This document shows, piece by piece, positions 26,101 through 34,618 of a stretch of 64,000 nt of DNA. Within the stretch, counting starts at the first letter, position 1. Each line of letters opens with the position of its first letter. The stretch is from Proteiniclasticum ruminis DSM 24773 (GTDB taxonomy: Bacteria; Bacillota; Clostridia; Clostridiales; Clostridiaceae). The translations under genes were made by a program, and so were the position numbers. Under the pieces are notes generated by a model, which was not told the origin of the DNA, did not search any database, and was given only the letters and a program-made list of their open reading frames with translations. The stretch lies in assembly GCF_000701905.1 (NCBI RefSeq), contig NZ_JNKC01000011.1:1-64000 (forward strand), written 5' to 3'.

Positions 26101-27264
26101 GTGCTTCAAACATATACCTTGAAAATGCCCCAGGCCGTCTTTGGCGGGGAGAACTCACTAGACCAGATCACAACCGTGCTGAAACAGAGAAATGTGAAAC
26201 GCGCTGCTATTTTTACGGATAAAGGGATTCTTGCTACAGGTCTTTTTAGTTTGCCGGAGGAAGCTGTAAAAGCGGCAGGTGCGGATTATTACATTCTCTC
26301 GGACATTCCTGCGGAGCCATCCTACGAAGCGGTACAAAACATTGTGGATGAATATAAGAAAAGCGGAGCAGACATCATCATCGCCGTAGGCGGCGGAAGT
26401 GTTCTAGATGCGGCAAAGCTTGCCAGCGTACTGGTCACAGATGAGTATGGCGTAAAGGAACTTCTGGATAATCCGCTTCTTGCGAAAAAGTGTGTACCGA
26501 CCATTCTGATTCCAACCACAGCGGGTACTGGAGCTGAAGTGACGCCAAACGCCATCGTGGCAGTTCCGGAGAAGGAGCTGAAAGTAGGTATTGTCAATGA
26601 TCATATGATTGCAGACTATGTGGTTCTTGATGCAAGAATGGTGAAGAACCTGCCTATGAAGATTGCTGCTGCCACTGGAGTTGATGCTCTAGCTCATGCC
26701 ATTGAGTGTTATACCAGCAACAAAGCAAATCCTTTCTCGGATACCTTTGCTCTGGAAGCTCTGGATCTGATCTTCCAGCACATTGTTGCTGCTTGCACAG
26801 ACCCATCTGCCATGGAAGCAAAAAACAAGATGCAGATTGCTGCGTTCTATGCCGGATTTGCCATCACTGCTTCAGGTACTACAGCGGTTCATGCGCTGAG
26901 CTACCCCCTGGGCGGAAAGTATCATATTGCCCACGGTGTATCCAATGCCATCCTTTTAGCTCCAGTGATGCGCTTTAATGCACCATACTGTGAAGACAGA
27001 CTGGCGATAGCCTATGACAGATGCTGTCACGAAGAAAAGAAAGAAGCAATCACTGACAAGGAAAAGGCTGAATGGATCATAAAGAAAATTGAAGACATAG
27101 TCAAAGAACTCGAAATCCCTACAAGCCTCAAGGAATTCGGTGTCCCGAAGGAAGACCTGGAGGGTCTTGTGGAAGCAGGGATGCAGGTGACAAGACTACT
27201 TGTGAACAATAGAAGACCTGTGACGCCGGAAGATGCTAGAAACCTGTATTTAGAAATTCTGTAA
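26101..27264 (+). CDS. Iron-containing alcohol dehydrogenase
   Basis: The protein has 387 residues and belongs to the group III (iron) alcohol dehydrogenases, which interconvert alcohols and aldehydes with NAD(P). The cofactor motif 'IIAVGGGSVLDAAKLASVL' is present, followed by 'PTTAGTGAEVTPNAI'. Metal ligands are in 'TGVDALAHAIECYTS' (Asp and His), 'HALSYPLGGKYHIAHGVSNA' (His residues). A GTG start at 26101 follows GAGGAG. In the operon it lies between the Asp-box protein and the aldolase, so it may reduce the aldehyde released by aldol cleavage or oxidise a hydroxyl of the imported acid. No lesions are seen. Confidence 0.9.
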   Translation: MLQTYTLKMPQAVFGGENSLDQITTVLKQRNVKRAAIFTDKGILATGLFSLPEEAVKAAGADYYILSDIPAEPSYEAVQNIVDEYKKSGADIIIAVGGGSVLDAAKLASVLVTDEYGVKELLDNPLLAKKCVPTILIPTTAGTGAEVTPNAIVAVPEKELKVGIVNDHMIADYVVLDARMVKNLPMKIAAATGVDALAHAIECYTSNKANPFSDTFALEALDLIFQHIVAACTDPSAMEAKNKMQIAAFYAGFAITASGTTAVHALSYPLGGKYHIAHGVSNAILLAPVMRFNAPYCEDRLAIAYDRCCHEEKKEAITDKEKAEWIIKKIEDIVKELEIPTSLKEFGVPKEDLEGLVEAGMQVTRLLVNNRRPVTPEDARNLYLEIL

Positions 27265-27293
27265 CAAAATGCGAAGGATAAAGGAGAAATAAG

Positions 27294-28202
27294 ATGAAAC
27301 ATGTAGATCTCAAAGGAATCATACCACCAATTCTTACCCCAATGAACGAGGATGAAACCATAAACCTTCAGGAGCTGCGCAACCAGATTGAAAGAATGAT
27401 CGAGGGCGGAGTCCATGGAATTTTCCCTTTCGGTACCAATGGAGAAGGTTATATCCTCAATGAAGAGGAGAAGATCGAAGTCCTGAAGGCGACCATCGAG
27501 CAGGTGAACGGAAGAGTTCCGGTCTATGCTGGCACTGGCTGCATTTCAACAAGAGATACCATCCGTATGAGTAAGAAAGCAGAAGAACTGGGCGCGGATG
27601 TCCTTTCTATCATCACGCCAAGCTTTGCACTGGCTTCCCAGAAGGAGCTGTATGACCATTATGTGGAAGTGGCAAAGAATGTGGATCTTCCCATCGTTCT
27701 TTATAATATTCCAGCTAGAACTGGAAACAAGCTTCTGCCTGAAACAGTGGCAAAACTTGCCAAAGATGTGCCAAACATCATGGGAGCCAAAGATTCCAGC
27801 GGAGATTGGGACAATCTTCTTGCCTACATCAATCTCACCAAGGATCTCGACAAGGACTTCCGTGTTCTTTCTGGAAATGACTCTTTGATCCTTCCATGTC
27901 TGGAAGCAGGCGGAGCAGGCGGGATTGCAGGATGTGCCAATGTATATCCTCATGTGCTTGCGTCCATCTATGATTACTTCAAGGAAGGAAAGCTGGAGGA
28001 AGCAAAGGTATCCCAGGACTCCATCGCTTCTTTCAGAGCGGTATTCAAATATGGAAATCCAAACACCGTGGTGAAAAAAGCAGTAAAGCTTCTTGGCTAC
28101 CCTGTAGGCGACTGCAGAAGACCTTTCAACTATCTTTGTGAGGAAGGTGTGGATGAACTGAAAAAGGTTCTCGAAGAGAACAAAGAAAAAGGAATGAAAT
28201 AA
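27294..28202 (+). CDS. DapA/NanA-fold pyruvate aldolase or synthase family protein
   Basis: A 302-residue TIM-barrel enzyme of the dihydrodipicolinate synthase / N-acetylneuraminate lyase superfamily. The Schiff-base Lys is K166 in 'IMGAKDSSGD' and the catalytic Tyr is Y137 in 'IVLYNIPARTG'. The phosphate/carboxylate loop 'FGTNGEGYILNEEEK' and 'AGTGCISTRDTI' are also clear. In a biosynthetic DapA the context would be lysine genes. Here the neighbours are catabolic, so a 2-keto-3-deoxy acid aldolase that releases pyruvate and an aldehyde is more likely. Cleavage of a 2-keto-3-deoxy acid would suit the adjacent alcohol dehydrogenase. The stop is one base before the pdxA-like start. Confidence 0.9.
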   Translation: MKHVDLKGIIPPILTPMNEDETINLQELRNQIERMIEGGVHGIFPFGTNGEGYILNEEEKIEVLKATIEQVNGRVPVYAGTGCISTRDTIRMSKKAEELGADVLSIITPSFALASQKELYDHYVEVAKNVDLPIVLYNIPARTGNKLLPETVAKLAKDVPNIMGAKDSSGDWDNLLAYINLTKDLDKDFRVLSGNDSLILPCLEAGGAGGIAGCANVYPHVLASIYDYFKEGKLEEAKVSQDSIASFRAVFKYGNPNTVVKKAVKLLGYPVGDCRRPFNYLCEEGVDELKKVLEENKEKGMK

Positions 28203-28203
28203 G

Positions 28204-29295
28204 ATGGAAAATATGTTAAAGCCTCTGGTTGGGATCACCATGGGAGATCCCTTCGGCAACGGTCCAGAGATTACAGTAAAGGCACTCTCTGATGAGAAGC
28301 TTTATGAAAGGTGCAGACCCCTCGTGGTGGGGGATGCATCTTCCATGAAGTATGCGCTGAAAGTTGCAAAGAAAGTAGATGGAGTGGATCTTCACCTGAA
28401 TGTGGTGGATAAGCCTGAAGAAGGAAAATATACCTTCGGCACCATTGATCTTCTGGATCTTTCCCTGGTGCCTGAGACAGAAATTCCAGATACATCCGAT
28501 TTGGAAAGTCCAAAACCTTTTAAGATCGGTGCATGTGCCCTTGGGGGAGAAGCAGCCTTCCAATACGTGGTGAAAGTCATCGACCTTGCTATGAAAGGGG
28601 AGATTGATGCCACAGTGACCAATGCGCTCAGCAAGGAAGCCATCAATATGGCAGGACATCACTTTGCGGGTCATACAGAAATATACGCCTCCTATACAGG
28701 AACAAAGAAATATACCATGATGCTGGCTCATGGAGATCTGAGAGTGGTTCATGTATCCACCCATGTTTCTTTAAGAGAAGCTTGTGACAGAGTGAAAAAA
28801 GACAGAGTGCTGGATGTCATAAGAATTGCCAACGAGGGCTGTAAAGCTCTGGGTATCAAAGAACCCAAAATCGGTGTGGCAGGGCTTAATCCACATAGCG
28901 GAGAGAACGGCATGTTCGGCTGGGAAGAAGTGGAAGAGATTCATCCGGCCATCGAGGAAGCCATGAAAGAAGGAATCCTCATTCCGGACAAACGATCCAC
29001 ACCTCCAGACACCATTTTTTCCAAAGCAGCTGGCGGCTGGTATGACATTGTTGTGGCCATGTACCATGATCAAGGACATATACCGCTGAAATTGAAAGGC
29101 TTTGTCTACAATAGAGAAGAGCAGCGCTGGGAAGCAGTGGAAGGGGTGAACGTCACCTTAGGGCTTCCAATCATCCGAGCCAGTGTAGACCACGGAACAG
29201 GAATTGATCTTGCCGGCAGCGGTCGCTCCAGTGAGGTAAGCCTGGTAAACGCCATCGATTATGCAGTTCAGATGGTGCGCTCCAAGAACAAATAG
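28204..29295 (+). CDS. PdxA-like 4-phospho-acid dehydrogenase (PdxA2 type)
   Basis: The protein of 363 residues is in the 4-hydroxythreonine-4-phosphate dehydrogenase family. Visible are 'VGITMGDPFGNGPEITVKAL', the metal-binding His motifs 'MAGHHFAGHTEIYA', 'VVHVSTHVSLREAC' and 'MYHDQGHIPLKLKGF', and 'SVDHGTGIDLAGSG'. There are no pyridoxine-synthesis genes nearby. PdxA2 enzymes encoded with DUF1537 kinases oxidise and decarboxylate 4-phospho-threonate or 4-phospho-erythronate to dihydroxyacetone phosphate, and that role fits this operon. Start is one base after the previous stop, so translation is probably coupled. Confidence 0.88.
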   Translation: MENMLKPLVGITMGDPFGNGPEITVKALSDEKLYERCRPLVVGDASSMKYALKVAKKVDGVDLHLNVVDKPEEGKYTFGTIDLLDLSLVPETEIPDTSDLESPKPFKIGACALGGEAAFQYVVKVIDLAMKGEIDATVTNALSKEAINMAGHHFAGHTEIYASYTGTKKYTMMLAHGDLRVVHVSTHVSLREACDRVKKDRVLDVIRIANEGCKALGIKEPKIGVAGLNPHSGENGMFGWEEVEEIHPAIEEAMKEGILIPDKRSTPPDTIFSKAAGGWYDIVVAMYHDQGHIPLKLKGFVYNREEQRWEAVEGVNVTLGLPIIRASVDHGTGIDLAGSGRSSEVSLVNAIDYAVQMVRSKNK

Positions 29296-29376
29296 TAAAA
29301 GATCAAGTTAGGAACGGTTATTTTAGCAATCATAGAGACTCAAAAATAATACTTAAAAAAGAGAGGAGTTCAAAAA

Positions 29377-30657
29377 ATGACGACCCCAATGATCATTGCC
29401 ATCATCATCACCGTATTTATGATTTTTCTTATCATGACAGAAAAGCTGCCTTTTGGTGCGCCACCACTCCTAGCCTGTCTTCTCATGGTCCTTTTTGGTA
29501 TCGTGGATATCAAGACGGCCTTCGGAGGATTCTCCAATCCTACTATTGTCATGCTGGCATCGTTTATGGCCATCATCGTCGCACTGCAGAAAACCAGTTT
29601 CATTGAAACCTTCAAGAAGGCTATGTTCAACATGGCTAGTAGAGGCGGCTTCAAAGCATATGTGCTTCTGGTTATTATCGTTATGCTGGGTACAAGTCTG
29701 TTCGGAACAGGATCCACAGCCTACTATGTGCTGACACTTGGAATTCTGTCCACCATTCCCTTCAACGAAAAGCTTCCTGGTTCTAAAATCATCATGTCTT
29801 CAGGCTTTGCGGCAAACCATCCGCTGATTCCAGTGAATGTTGCCCTGCAGTATGGTATCGTGGTTGCGGTTCTTGAAGCAGCTGGTGCTGCTGTTGGAAA
29901 GATCTCCTTGGTTAGGTTTTCCATTGTGAACCTGGTATTGTCCCTGGCGTTTCTTGCCTGGACCATCCTTGCTTACAAGAGACTGCCAAGTCATGCCATC
30001 GACACCGTGGAAGAAAAAGAAGATGCACAGAGCGCAAGAGTATCTACTCTTCCCAAGTGGAAGGAAACACTTACCTATTTCGCATTTGCCTTCGCTGTTG
30101 TCGGTATGATTCTTCAGAGCAGAATCGGAGATGCCGGTTATGTAATGCCTGGACTGTCCGTAGCGCTTCTTCTTGCCATCAATGTCATGGACTTTAAAGA
30201 GATCCGTGATGCCATCTGTTCCCCAATCATCCTGATGTCTGCAGGTGTCATCGGTATCGCAGACGCACTTGGCAGCACTGGACTCACAGCACTTGTGGGA
30301 GAGACTGTTGCCAATATGCTGGGATCCAACATCAATCCATTTATACTTGTTTTTGCCTTCTGTATTCTCACCAGTGTTCTTGCCACATTAACTGGCTCCA
30401 CCTTGGGTACAGTGTATGTATTTGCTCCTCTAGCTATATCCACCTGTATCAGTCTTGGTCTCAATCCTACAGCAGCAGCTGCTGCCATCGTCATTTCCGG
30501 ATGGAATGGACATTTCCTGCCCATTGACGGAATGCCGGCGATGATTATGGGACTTGGAAAATACAAGCTCATTGATTTCTGGAAGTTTACCGTACCTATG
30601 TATTTCATCAGACTTCTTGCATTGACAGCTGGTGCGCTTCTGATGTTCCCAATGTAA
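29377..30657 (+). CDS. SLC13-type carboxylate permease
   Basis: A 426-residue integral membrane protein with about 11 helices, in the ion-transporter superfamily (SLC13/CitMHS-like). It opens with 'MIIAIIITVFMIFLIMTEKL', has the re-entrant-like segments 'LGTSLFGTGSTAYYVLTLGI' and 'LTGSTLGTVYVFAPLAISTC', and ends with 'WNGHFLPIDGMPAMIMGLGK'. The paired Ser-Asn/Thr-rich loops typical of sodium-coupled dicarboxylate carriers are only partly matched. It is the only transporter in the operon, so it should bring in the substrate, probably a hydroxy- or sugar acid. The start at 29377 follows AGAGAGGAG. Confidence 0.8.
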   Translation: MTTPMIIAIIITVFMIFLIMTEKLPFGAPPLLACLLMVLFGIVDIKTAFGGFSNPTIVMLASFMAIIVALQKTSFIETFKKAMFNMASRGGFKAYVLLVIIVMLGTSLFGTGSTAYYVLTLGILSTIPFNEKLPGSKIIMSSGFAANHPLIPVNVALQYGIVVAVLEAAGAAVGKISLVRFSIVNLVLSLAFLAWTILAYKRLPSHAIDTVEEKEDAQSARVSTLPKWKETLTYFAFAFAVVGMILQSRIGDAGYVMPGLSVALLLAINVMDFKEIRDAICSPIILMSAGVIGIADALGSTGLTALVGETVANMLGSNINPFILVFAFCILTSVLATLTGSTLGTVYVFAPLAISTCISLGLNPTAAAAAIVISGWNGHFLPIDGMPAMIMGLGKYKLIDFWKFTVPMYFIRLLALTAGALLMFPM

Positions 30658-30762
30658 TAGATACGGAACATCCACTTTGATCGTATGTTGTGTCCCTATA
30701 GAAGAGAAGAGGGTTCATTCGAGCCCCTTCTCTAAAAAGGATGATAGAAGGAGAGAGAAAGA

Positions 30763-31110
30763 ATGAATTGCACATTTGAACTGGAACATATCGGAATCAA
30801 TACCCCCAATCCGGAAGAGGCTGAAAAGCTTGCAAAGCTCTTAAGCTTCATCTTTAATCTGGAGCCTCGCCATGGTCAGAAGTCTGAGTTTGGCGGTCCT
30901 TATTTTGAATGTATGAAAGCGCCTTTTCTTGGTGAAAATGGTCACATCGCTATGCGTACACCGGACCTTGACGCAGCCATGGAAGAACTGAAGGGGAAGG
31001 GATTCTCTTTCAATATGGATACTGCTGCGTATTTTGAAGACGGAAAGATGAAAAATATTTATCTCGACGGCGAATTTGGCGGATTTGCCATCCATATCAT
31101 GCACAAATAA
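30763..31110 (+). CDS. Small VOC-fold protein resembling the domain attached to KDPG aldolases
   Basis: This 115-residue protein has a vicinal-oxygen-chelate fold pattern: 'CTFELEHIGINTPNPEEAEK', 'FGGPYFECMKAPFLGENGHI', and 'YLDGEFGGFAIHIMHK'. From memory, very similar domains occur at the C-terminus of some clostridial KDPG/KHG aldolases; here it stands alone, last in an operon with a DapA-type aldolase. Only few metal-ligand candidates (His9, His60, Glu residues) are visible. A role as an epimerase, isomerase or accessory for the aldol step is inferred from that association. The start follows AAGGAGAGAG. The recalled fusion should be checked. Confidence 0.7.
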   Translation: MNCTFELEHIGINTPNPEEAEKLAKLLSFIFNLEPRHGQKSEFGGPYFECMKAPFLGENGHIAMRTPDLDAAMEELKGKGFSFNMDTAAYFEDGKMKNIYLDGEFGGFAIHIMHK

Positions 31111-31331
31111 CAAGCCTAGAGCAGGAAAGTTTTCCCGGGATCATCACCCTAATACAACTGTAGAAAAACTGCTGCAGGATGAAACCGGCTAGAACAATCA
31201 AGCTCGAATCTGTTTTTTGATATCTCTTTGAATGAAGTTCATGCAAGACAGCTCCCGCAGAGCAAGGAGGGAAAGAAGGGTAGGTTGCTTCTTTTCTGAC
31301 AGGTACTGCACCTCATCATTCTTAGAAAAAA

Positions 31332-31382
31332 GGATCTTCAGCATCATCCGGTCATGGGATGATGCTGAGGATTCTTTTTTTT
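31332..31382 (+). terminator. Intrinsic terminator downstream of the catabolic operon
   Basis: The arms CTTCAGCATCATCC / GGATGATGCTGAGG (one G-U pair) have a six-base loop and are followed by eight T. It lies 220 bases after the last operon gene. Confidence 0.85.
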
Positions 31383-31529
31383 CGTATCTCAGAATATATT
31401 CTCAGGCATACGCTCAAGAAGAAATCCCTGTGCACTTGCGTATTTGGATTTTGAAGTTTCATTCTCTCTTTTCTCTTTTATTGCAATGGAAAAGCTTTCT
31501 CATTGATATGTCATCTCATGTCCTCTATA

Positions 31530-31582
31530 ATGAAACTAGCGGTACTTTGAGCCGCTAGAAATGATTGCGCAGTTTCATTGTG
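31530..31582. promoter_or_regulatory. Nested inverted repeats before the GGDEF gene
   Basis: AATGAAACT and AGTTTCATT are complementary and enclose CTAGCGG / CCGCTAG. TATAAT overlaps the left arm. It could be an operator or a structured leader; I could not match it to a c-di-GMP riboswitch. The remaining 31111-31530 sequence has no gene I can support apart from the terminator. Confidence 0.4.
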
Positions 31583-31606
31583 AGAAGCTAAAGGCAGGTG
31601 CTTTCC

Positions 31607-33277
31607 ATGAGTAAAGCAAGAAGAAACCGAAGAATCCTATTTTTCCTCCTACTGACATTTATAGTGGGAGTTGTTTATCTTGCCCTGACCATGCCATCGG
31701 AAGACTATGGACTTGTGAAGAGAAGTCTCATAGATCTCAATGAGGGATGGACAGTCGAATATGAAGATACCATCCTTCAAGAAGTGACTTTTCCACGGGA
31801 GCTTCATTTGGCGGGAAATACCACATATACAGCAACCAGAACACTGCCTGAAGTATCCTCTGACTCTGCGATGCTTCGGGTCAGGTCCTCCATGCAGGAC
31901 ATCATTGTGTATATTGATGGAGTAGAGATTTTCAGAGATGTCAAAGGAAACGATGGGAGGCTCACGGTTCCAGATGCAAGCCTGTGGCACTTTTTGAGTA
32001 TTCCTGAAGGAAGCAGCGGAAAAGAAATCACTCTGGAAATGGTGTCACCGACCAGAGCGTTCTCAGGAACGCTGAATGAACTATATGCCGGAGAGGGAAT
32101 CGACCTGATCTCACAGGTGGTGAGAGAGAATGCGCTGAAGATTATTCTGAGTATACTATTTCTCATTCTAGGCGTCTTCATGCTCATTTTATCGGCTTTT
32201 GTGAATAATCTTGAAGACAATCGGCTGATTTACCTTGGCAGTTTTGCTGTGCTTTTTTCGGTCTGGCTGTTTGGGGAGTCCAAGGTGATGCAGCTTTTCA
32301 TCGGGAACCGCTTCATCATTGGAGGAATCAGTTACATGGCGATTCCTCTCATTGCCATATCCTATGTTTTATTTCTGAAAGAGTCTGTGTTCCAGAAGTA
32401 TCAATCAGTGATGGTGGGAGCGGCACTTGTGTTTTTTGTGAATCTCGTGGGGAATGTTCTCCTGCAGGTTTTTGGAATCCAAAATTTTATATCCAGCATG
32501 GATCTGACTGTGGTGCTGGTAAGTTTTATGATTGTAGGTTCCATGGTCCTTATGGTCATAGAGTGGAAGATGGATGGAAATCTTCAGGCAAAGACCATGA
32601 TTATGAGCTCCTTTATCCCAGCCGGTTTTCTTCTTGCTGAAGTCAGCATATTCCTTTTGGGCAGATATGAGATGACGGGTTCTCTCACGGGAATCGGCAT
32701 TCTGCTGTTCTTCCTTCAGATCTCTTATTTCACGTTCCGGTCTGTGGATAAAGCCATCCAAAGTGAGAGAGAATCAGAGTTTCTGAAGAAAATGGCCTAT
32801 GTGGATATCCTCACTGGCATGGGGAATCGGGCTGCTTTTGAAAAATATGTGGATGGACTGAGAAAAAAGCACAGTGGGAAACAGTTCCGGCTTGCCATGA
32901 TGGATATTAATAATCTGAAGTACATCAATGACCATTTTGGACATAAGGAGGGAGATGCGGCCATAAGGAAATGTGCTGAAGCCATGAAGAAGTATCTCCT
33001 GCCTTACGGCGACTGCTTCCGATTAGGAGGAGATGAGTTTGCCGCTGTATTATATGATCTGGATGAGGAAACCTATGAGCATCTCATCCGATGTATGAGA
33101 GAAGAAGTTCATGCTGCAAAGAACAACCACCCTTACCGTGTGGATATTGCGGTGGGATCCAATGTATATCTGGAGGAGAGATTTTCTGATTTCAGCAGTT
33201 TTATTCATGAAACAGATCTTCGAATGTATGAGAATAAGAGGAAGGTCAAGGAAAACCAGCTGGAAGTCATGGGTTGA
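31607..33277 (+). CDS. Membrane GGDEF-domain diguanylate cyclase
   Basis: The start at ATG 31607 follows GGCAGGTG and gives 556 residues. A signal-anchor helix (about 10-28) is followed by an outer domain of about 150 residues, with a jelly-roll-like 'TLPEVSSDSAMLRVRSSM'. About seven membrane helices follow (180-385), then a cytosolic GGDEF domain. This layout matches 7TM-DISM sensor proteins. The catalytic signature is intact ('DCFRLGGDEFAAVLYD'), and upstream 'AYVDILTGMGNRAAFEKY' and 'LAMMDINNLKYINDHFGH' carry the metal- and GTP-binding residues, so it should make cyclic di-GMP. An RxxD inhibitory site is not obvious. It stands alone between terminators. Confidence 0.88.
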   Translation: MSKARRNRRILFFLLLTFIVGVVYLALTMPSEDYGLVKRSLIDLNEGWTVEYEDTILQEVTFPRELHLAGNTTYTATRTLPEVSSDSAMLRVRSSMQDIIVYIDGVEIFRDVKGNDGRLTVPDASLWHFLSIPEGSSGKEITLEMVSPTRAFSGTLNELYAGEGIDLISQVVRENALKIILSILFLILGVFMLILSAFVNNLEDNRLIYLGSFAVLFSVWLFGESKVMQLFIGNRFIIGGISYMAIPLIAISYVLFLKESVFQKYQSVMVGAALVFFVNLVGNVLLQVFGIQNFISSMDLTVVLVSFMIVGSMVLMVIEWKMDGNLQAKTMIMSSFIPAGFLLAEVSIFLLGRYEMTGSLTGIGILLFFLQISYFTFRSVDKAIQSERESEFLKKMAYVDILTGMGNRAAFEKYVDGLRKKHSGKQFRLAMMDINNLKYINDHFGHKEGDAAIRKCAEAMKKYLLPYGDCFRLGGDEFAAVLYDLDEETYEHLIRCMREEVHAAKNNHPYRVDIAVGSNVYLEERFSDFSSFIHETDLRMYENKRKVKENQLEVMG

Positions 33278-33300
33278 GGGAATATAAGCGTACAGAAGAA

Positions 33301-33346
33301 GAGCCTGAGAGGCATCCATAGAAAGGATGCCTCTCAGGCTCTTCTT
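33301..33346. terminator. Intrinsic terminator after the GGDEF gene
   Basis: GAGCCTGAGAGGCATCC / GGATGCCTCTCAGGCTC are 17-base perfect arms with a 7-base loop, followed by TTCTTT. It also lies after the convergent zinc-ribbon gene. Confidence 0.9.
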
Positions 33347-33388
33347 TACGATTACTTAACGGGAGGGCGTATTATGGATGGTTATTGT

Positions 33389-34291
33389 CTAGTAGCCCAT
33401 ATCTATGGAAAGAGGAATCTGGGATTCAACGTGTTGATAATCCACTTCCTTTCCATCCACATAAACTCTAAGTGGCAGGTCCTTTTTGGTGGTAATTTCA
33501 GTATGAAAGAGCACATAGGAATTTGGGCTATACCCTTCATTACTCGTGAACTCCACCTTGTAGAACTCATCGAAGAACCATTTTGATTCCGAGCCCATGG
33601 AGAGATCTGCGTCTTCAGTGGCTCCATTATAGAGTATGAGATAGTTATTATAATAGGAGCCATCTTTAGAAGAAGGTGCTTTCTTATAGGACATCACATA
33701 AATACCGTCTTCGGACTCCTGAGAGGTCTTTAGCCAATGGTAGACTTCAGGGTAATTCTCATAGTTTTCAATACTGATTCCTGATACGCTGCCCACACTG
33801 GTGGTACTTGCGCTGAAAGTCATGACCCCCATGAAGAGGAGAATGACCATGAGGATCGGAATGATAATGACGGCGATGAGGATTTTACCAAGGCCGGTCT
33901 CTTTTCTTTTAGTGGATAGTGGCATTTTTGCCTCTTGGGGTACGGTTTCTCCACATTGAGGGCAGTGGTCCCAGGAAGCATTTAGGGGATAGTCGCATCT
34001 TTGGCATCTGCCCTTCAGCTGAGTGCCACAGGAGGGGCATACTGCATAGCTTTCACTGACAGATGCTCTGCAGCTGGGACATTCCAGTGCTCTTTCTTCT
34101 GAACGCACGATGAGATAGATGATGAGTCCGATGAGGGCAGGGGAGAGAATCGCGATGAGGGTCCATAAAGGAGCGTTCATACCGCGGCTTGTAGCGTCCC
34201 GATAAACGTAGACACCGATGAGGATGGGAAGGACCAAAAATAGTCCTAGAACTATGAGGAGATTGGCTGTTATTACAAATGACATAATCAT
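33389..34291 (-). CDS. Zinc-ribbon membrane protein of the ECF sigma operon
   Basis: The 300-residue protein has two N-terminal membrane helices of the PLDc_N/phospholipase-like kind ('LGLFLVLPILIGVYVYRD', 'LIAILSPALIGLIIYLIV'). Two zinc ribbons follow: 'ECPSCRASVSESYAVCPSCG' and 'GRCQRCDYPLNASWDHCPQC'. A further helix (about 140-160) leads to an external C-terminal domain of about 130 residues of unknown type. It is the third gene of an operon with an ECF sigma factor and a two-helix protein, so it may be part of the signal-sensing complex. The start at 34291 is ATG with a plausible AGGAAGATG site. Confidence 0.75.
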   Translation of the reverse strand: MIMSFVITANLLIVLGLFLVLPILIGVYVYRDATSRGMNAPLWTLIAILSPALIGLIIYLIVRSEERALECPSCRASVSESYAVCPSCGTQLKGRCQRCDYPLNASWDHCPQCGETVPQEAKMPLSTKRKETGLGKILIAVIIIPILMVILLFMGVMTFSASTTSVGSVSGISIENYENYPEVYHWLKTSQESEDGIYVMSYKKAPSSKDGSYYNNYLILYNGATEDADLSMGSESKWFFDEFYKVEFTSNEGYSPNSYVLFHTEITTKKDLPLRVYVDGKEVDYQHVESQIPLSIDMGY

Positions 34292-34312
34292 CTTCCTTTC
34301 ATACTATATTTC

Positions 34313-34618
34313 TTATGACAGGAGATTAAAGAGAGCATTTGCTTCTCTTTTCTCCAGCTGTTTTTTGGTGAAGACCACGGCAATGACCCCAGTTCCTGCA
34401 AGCCACAGGGCAAGCACTGAAAGGAATAACACACTGAGTGCCATGGAATAGGGGGCAGCCAAGAAAGCTGCGAGTCCTAGGGCGATAAACAGAAGATGAG
34501 AGGAGACTGTAAGAAGCAACAGCTGTCTTACTTCTCTTCGTCTCTCGGCAAGGAGCGTCAGCTTTTCTTCGGTTATTTTTGGTGGGGTATACTTTTCAAA
34601 ATCAAAATTCAAGTTCAT
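34313..34618 (-). CDS. Small two-helix protein, possible anti-sigma factor
   Basis: This gene encodes 101 residues and overlaps the end of the ECF sigma gene by 17 bases. The N-terminal 40 residues are soluble and charged ('NFDFEKYTPPKITEEKLTLL'), followed by two membrane helices ('LLTVSSHLLFIALGLAAFLA' and 'ALSVLFLSVLALWLAGTGVI') and a short Lys-rich tail. A cytosolic segment tied to two helices and encoded next to an ECF sigma gene is the classic anti-sigma layout. No zinc-binding HxxxCxxC motif is present, so it would be a non-canonical type. Role inferred from position. Confidence 0.65.
   Translation of the reverse strand: MNLNFDFEKYTPPKITEEKLTLLAERRREVRQLLLLTVSSHLLFIALGLAAFLAAPYSMALSVLFLSVLALWLAGTGVIAVVFTKKQLEKREANALFNLLS

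Noticed and set aside
27294-28202. dapA for lysine biosynthesis
   Set aside because: Catalytic residues fit the superfamily, but every neighbour is catabolic and no lysine gene is near.
28204-29295. pdxA for vitamin B6 synthesis
   Set aside because: No other pyridoxine gene; the adjacent DUF1537 kinase indicates the PdxA2 role.
31232-31558. Frame of 108 codons after the catabolic operon
   Set aside because: It runs through a strong terminator, and composition and start do not look like a gene.
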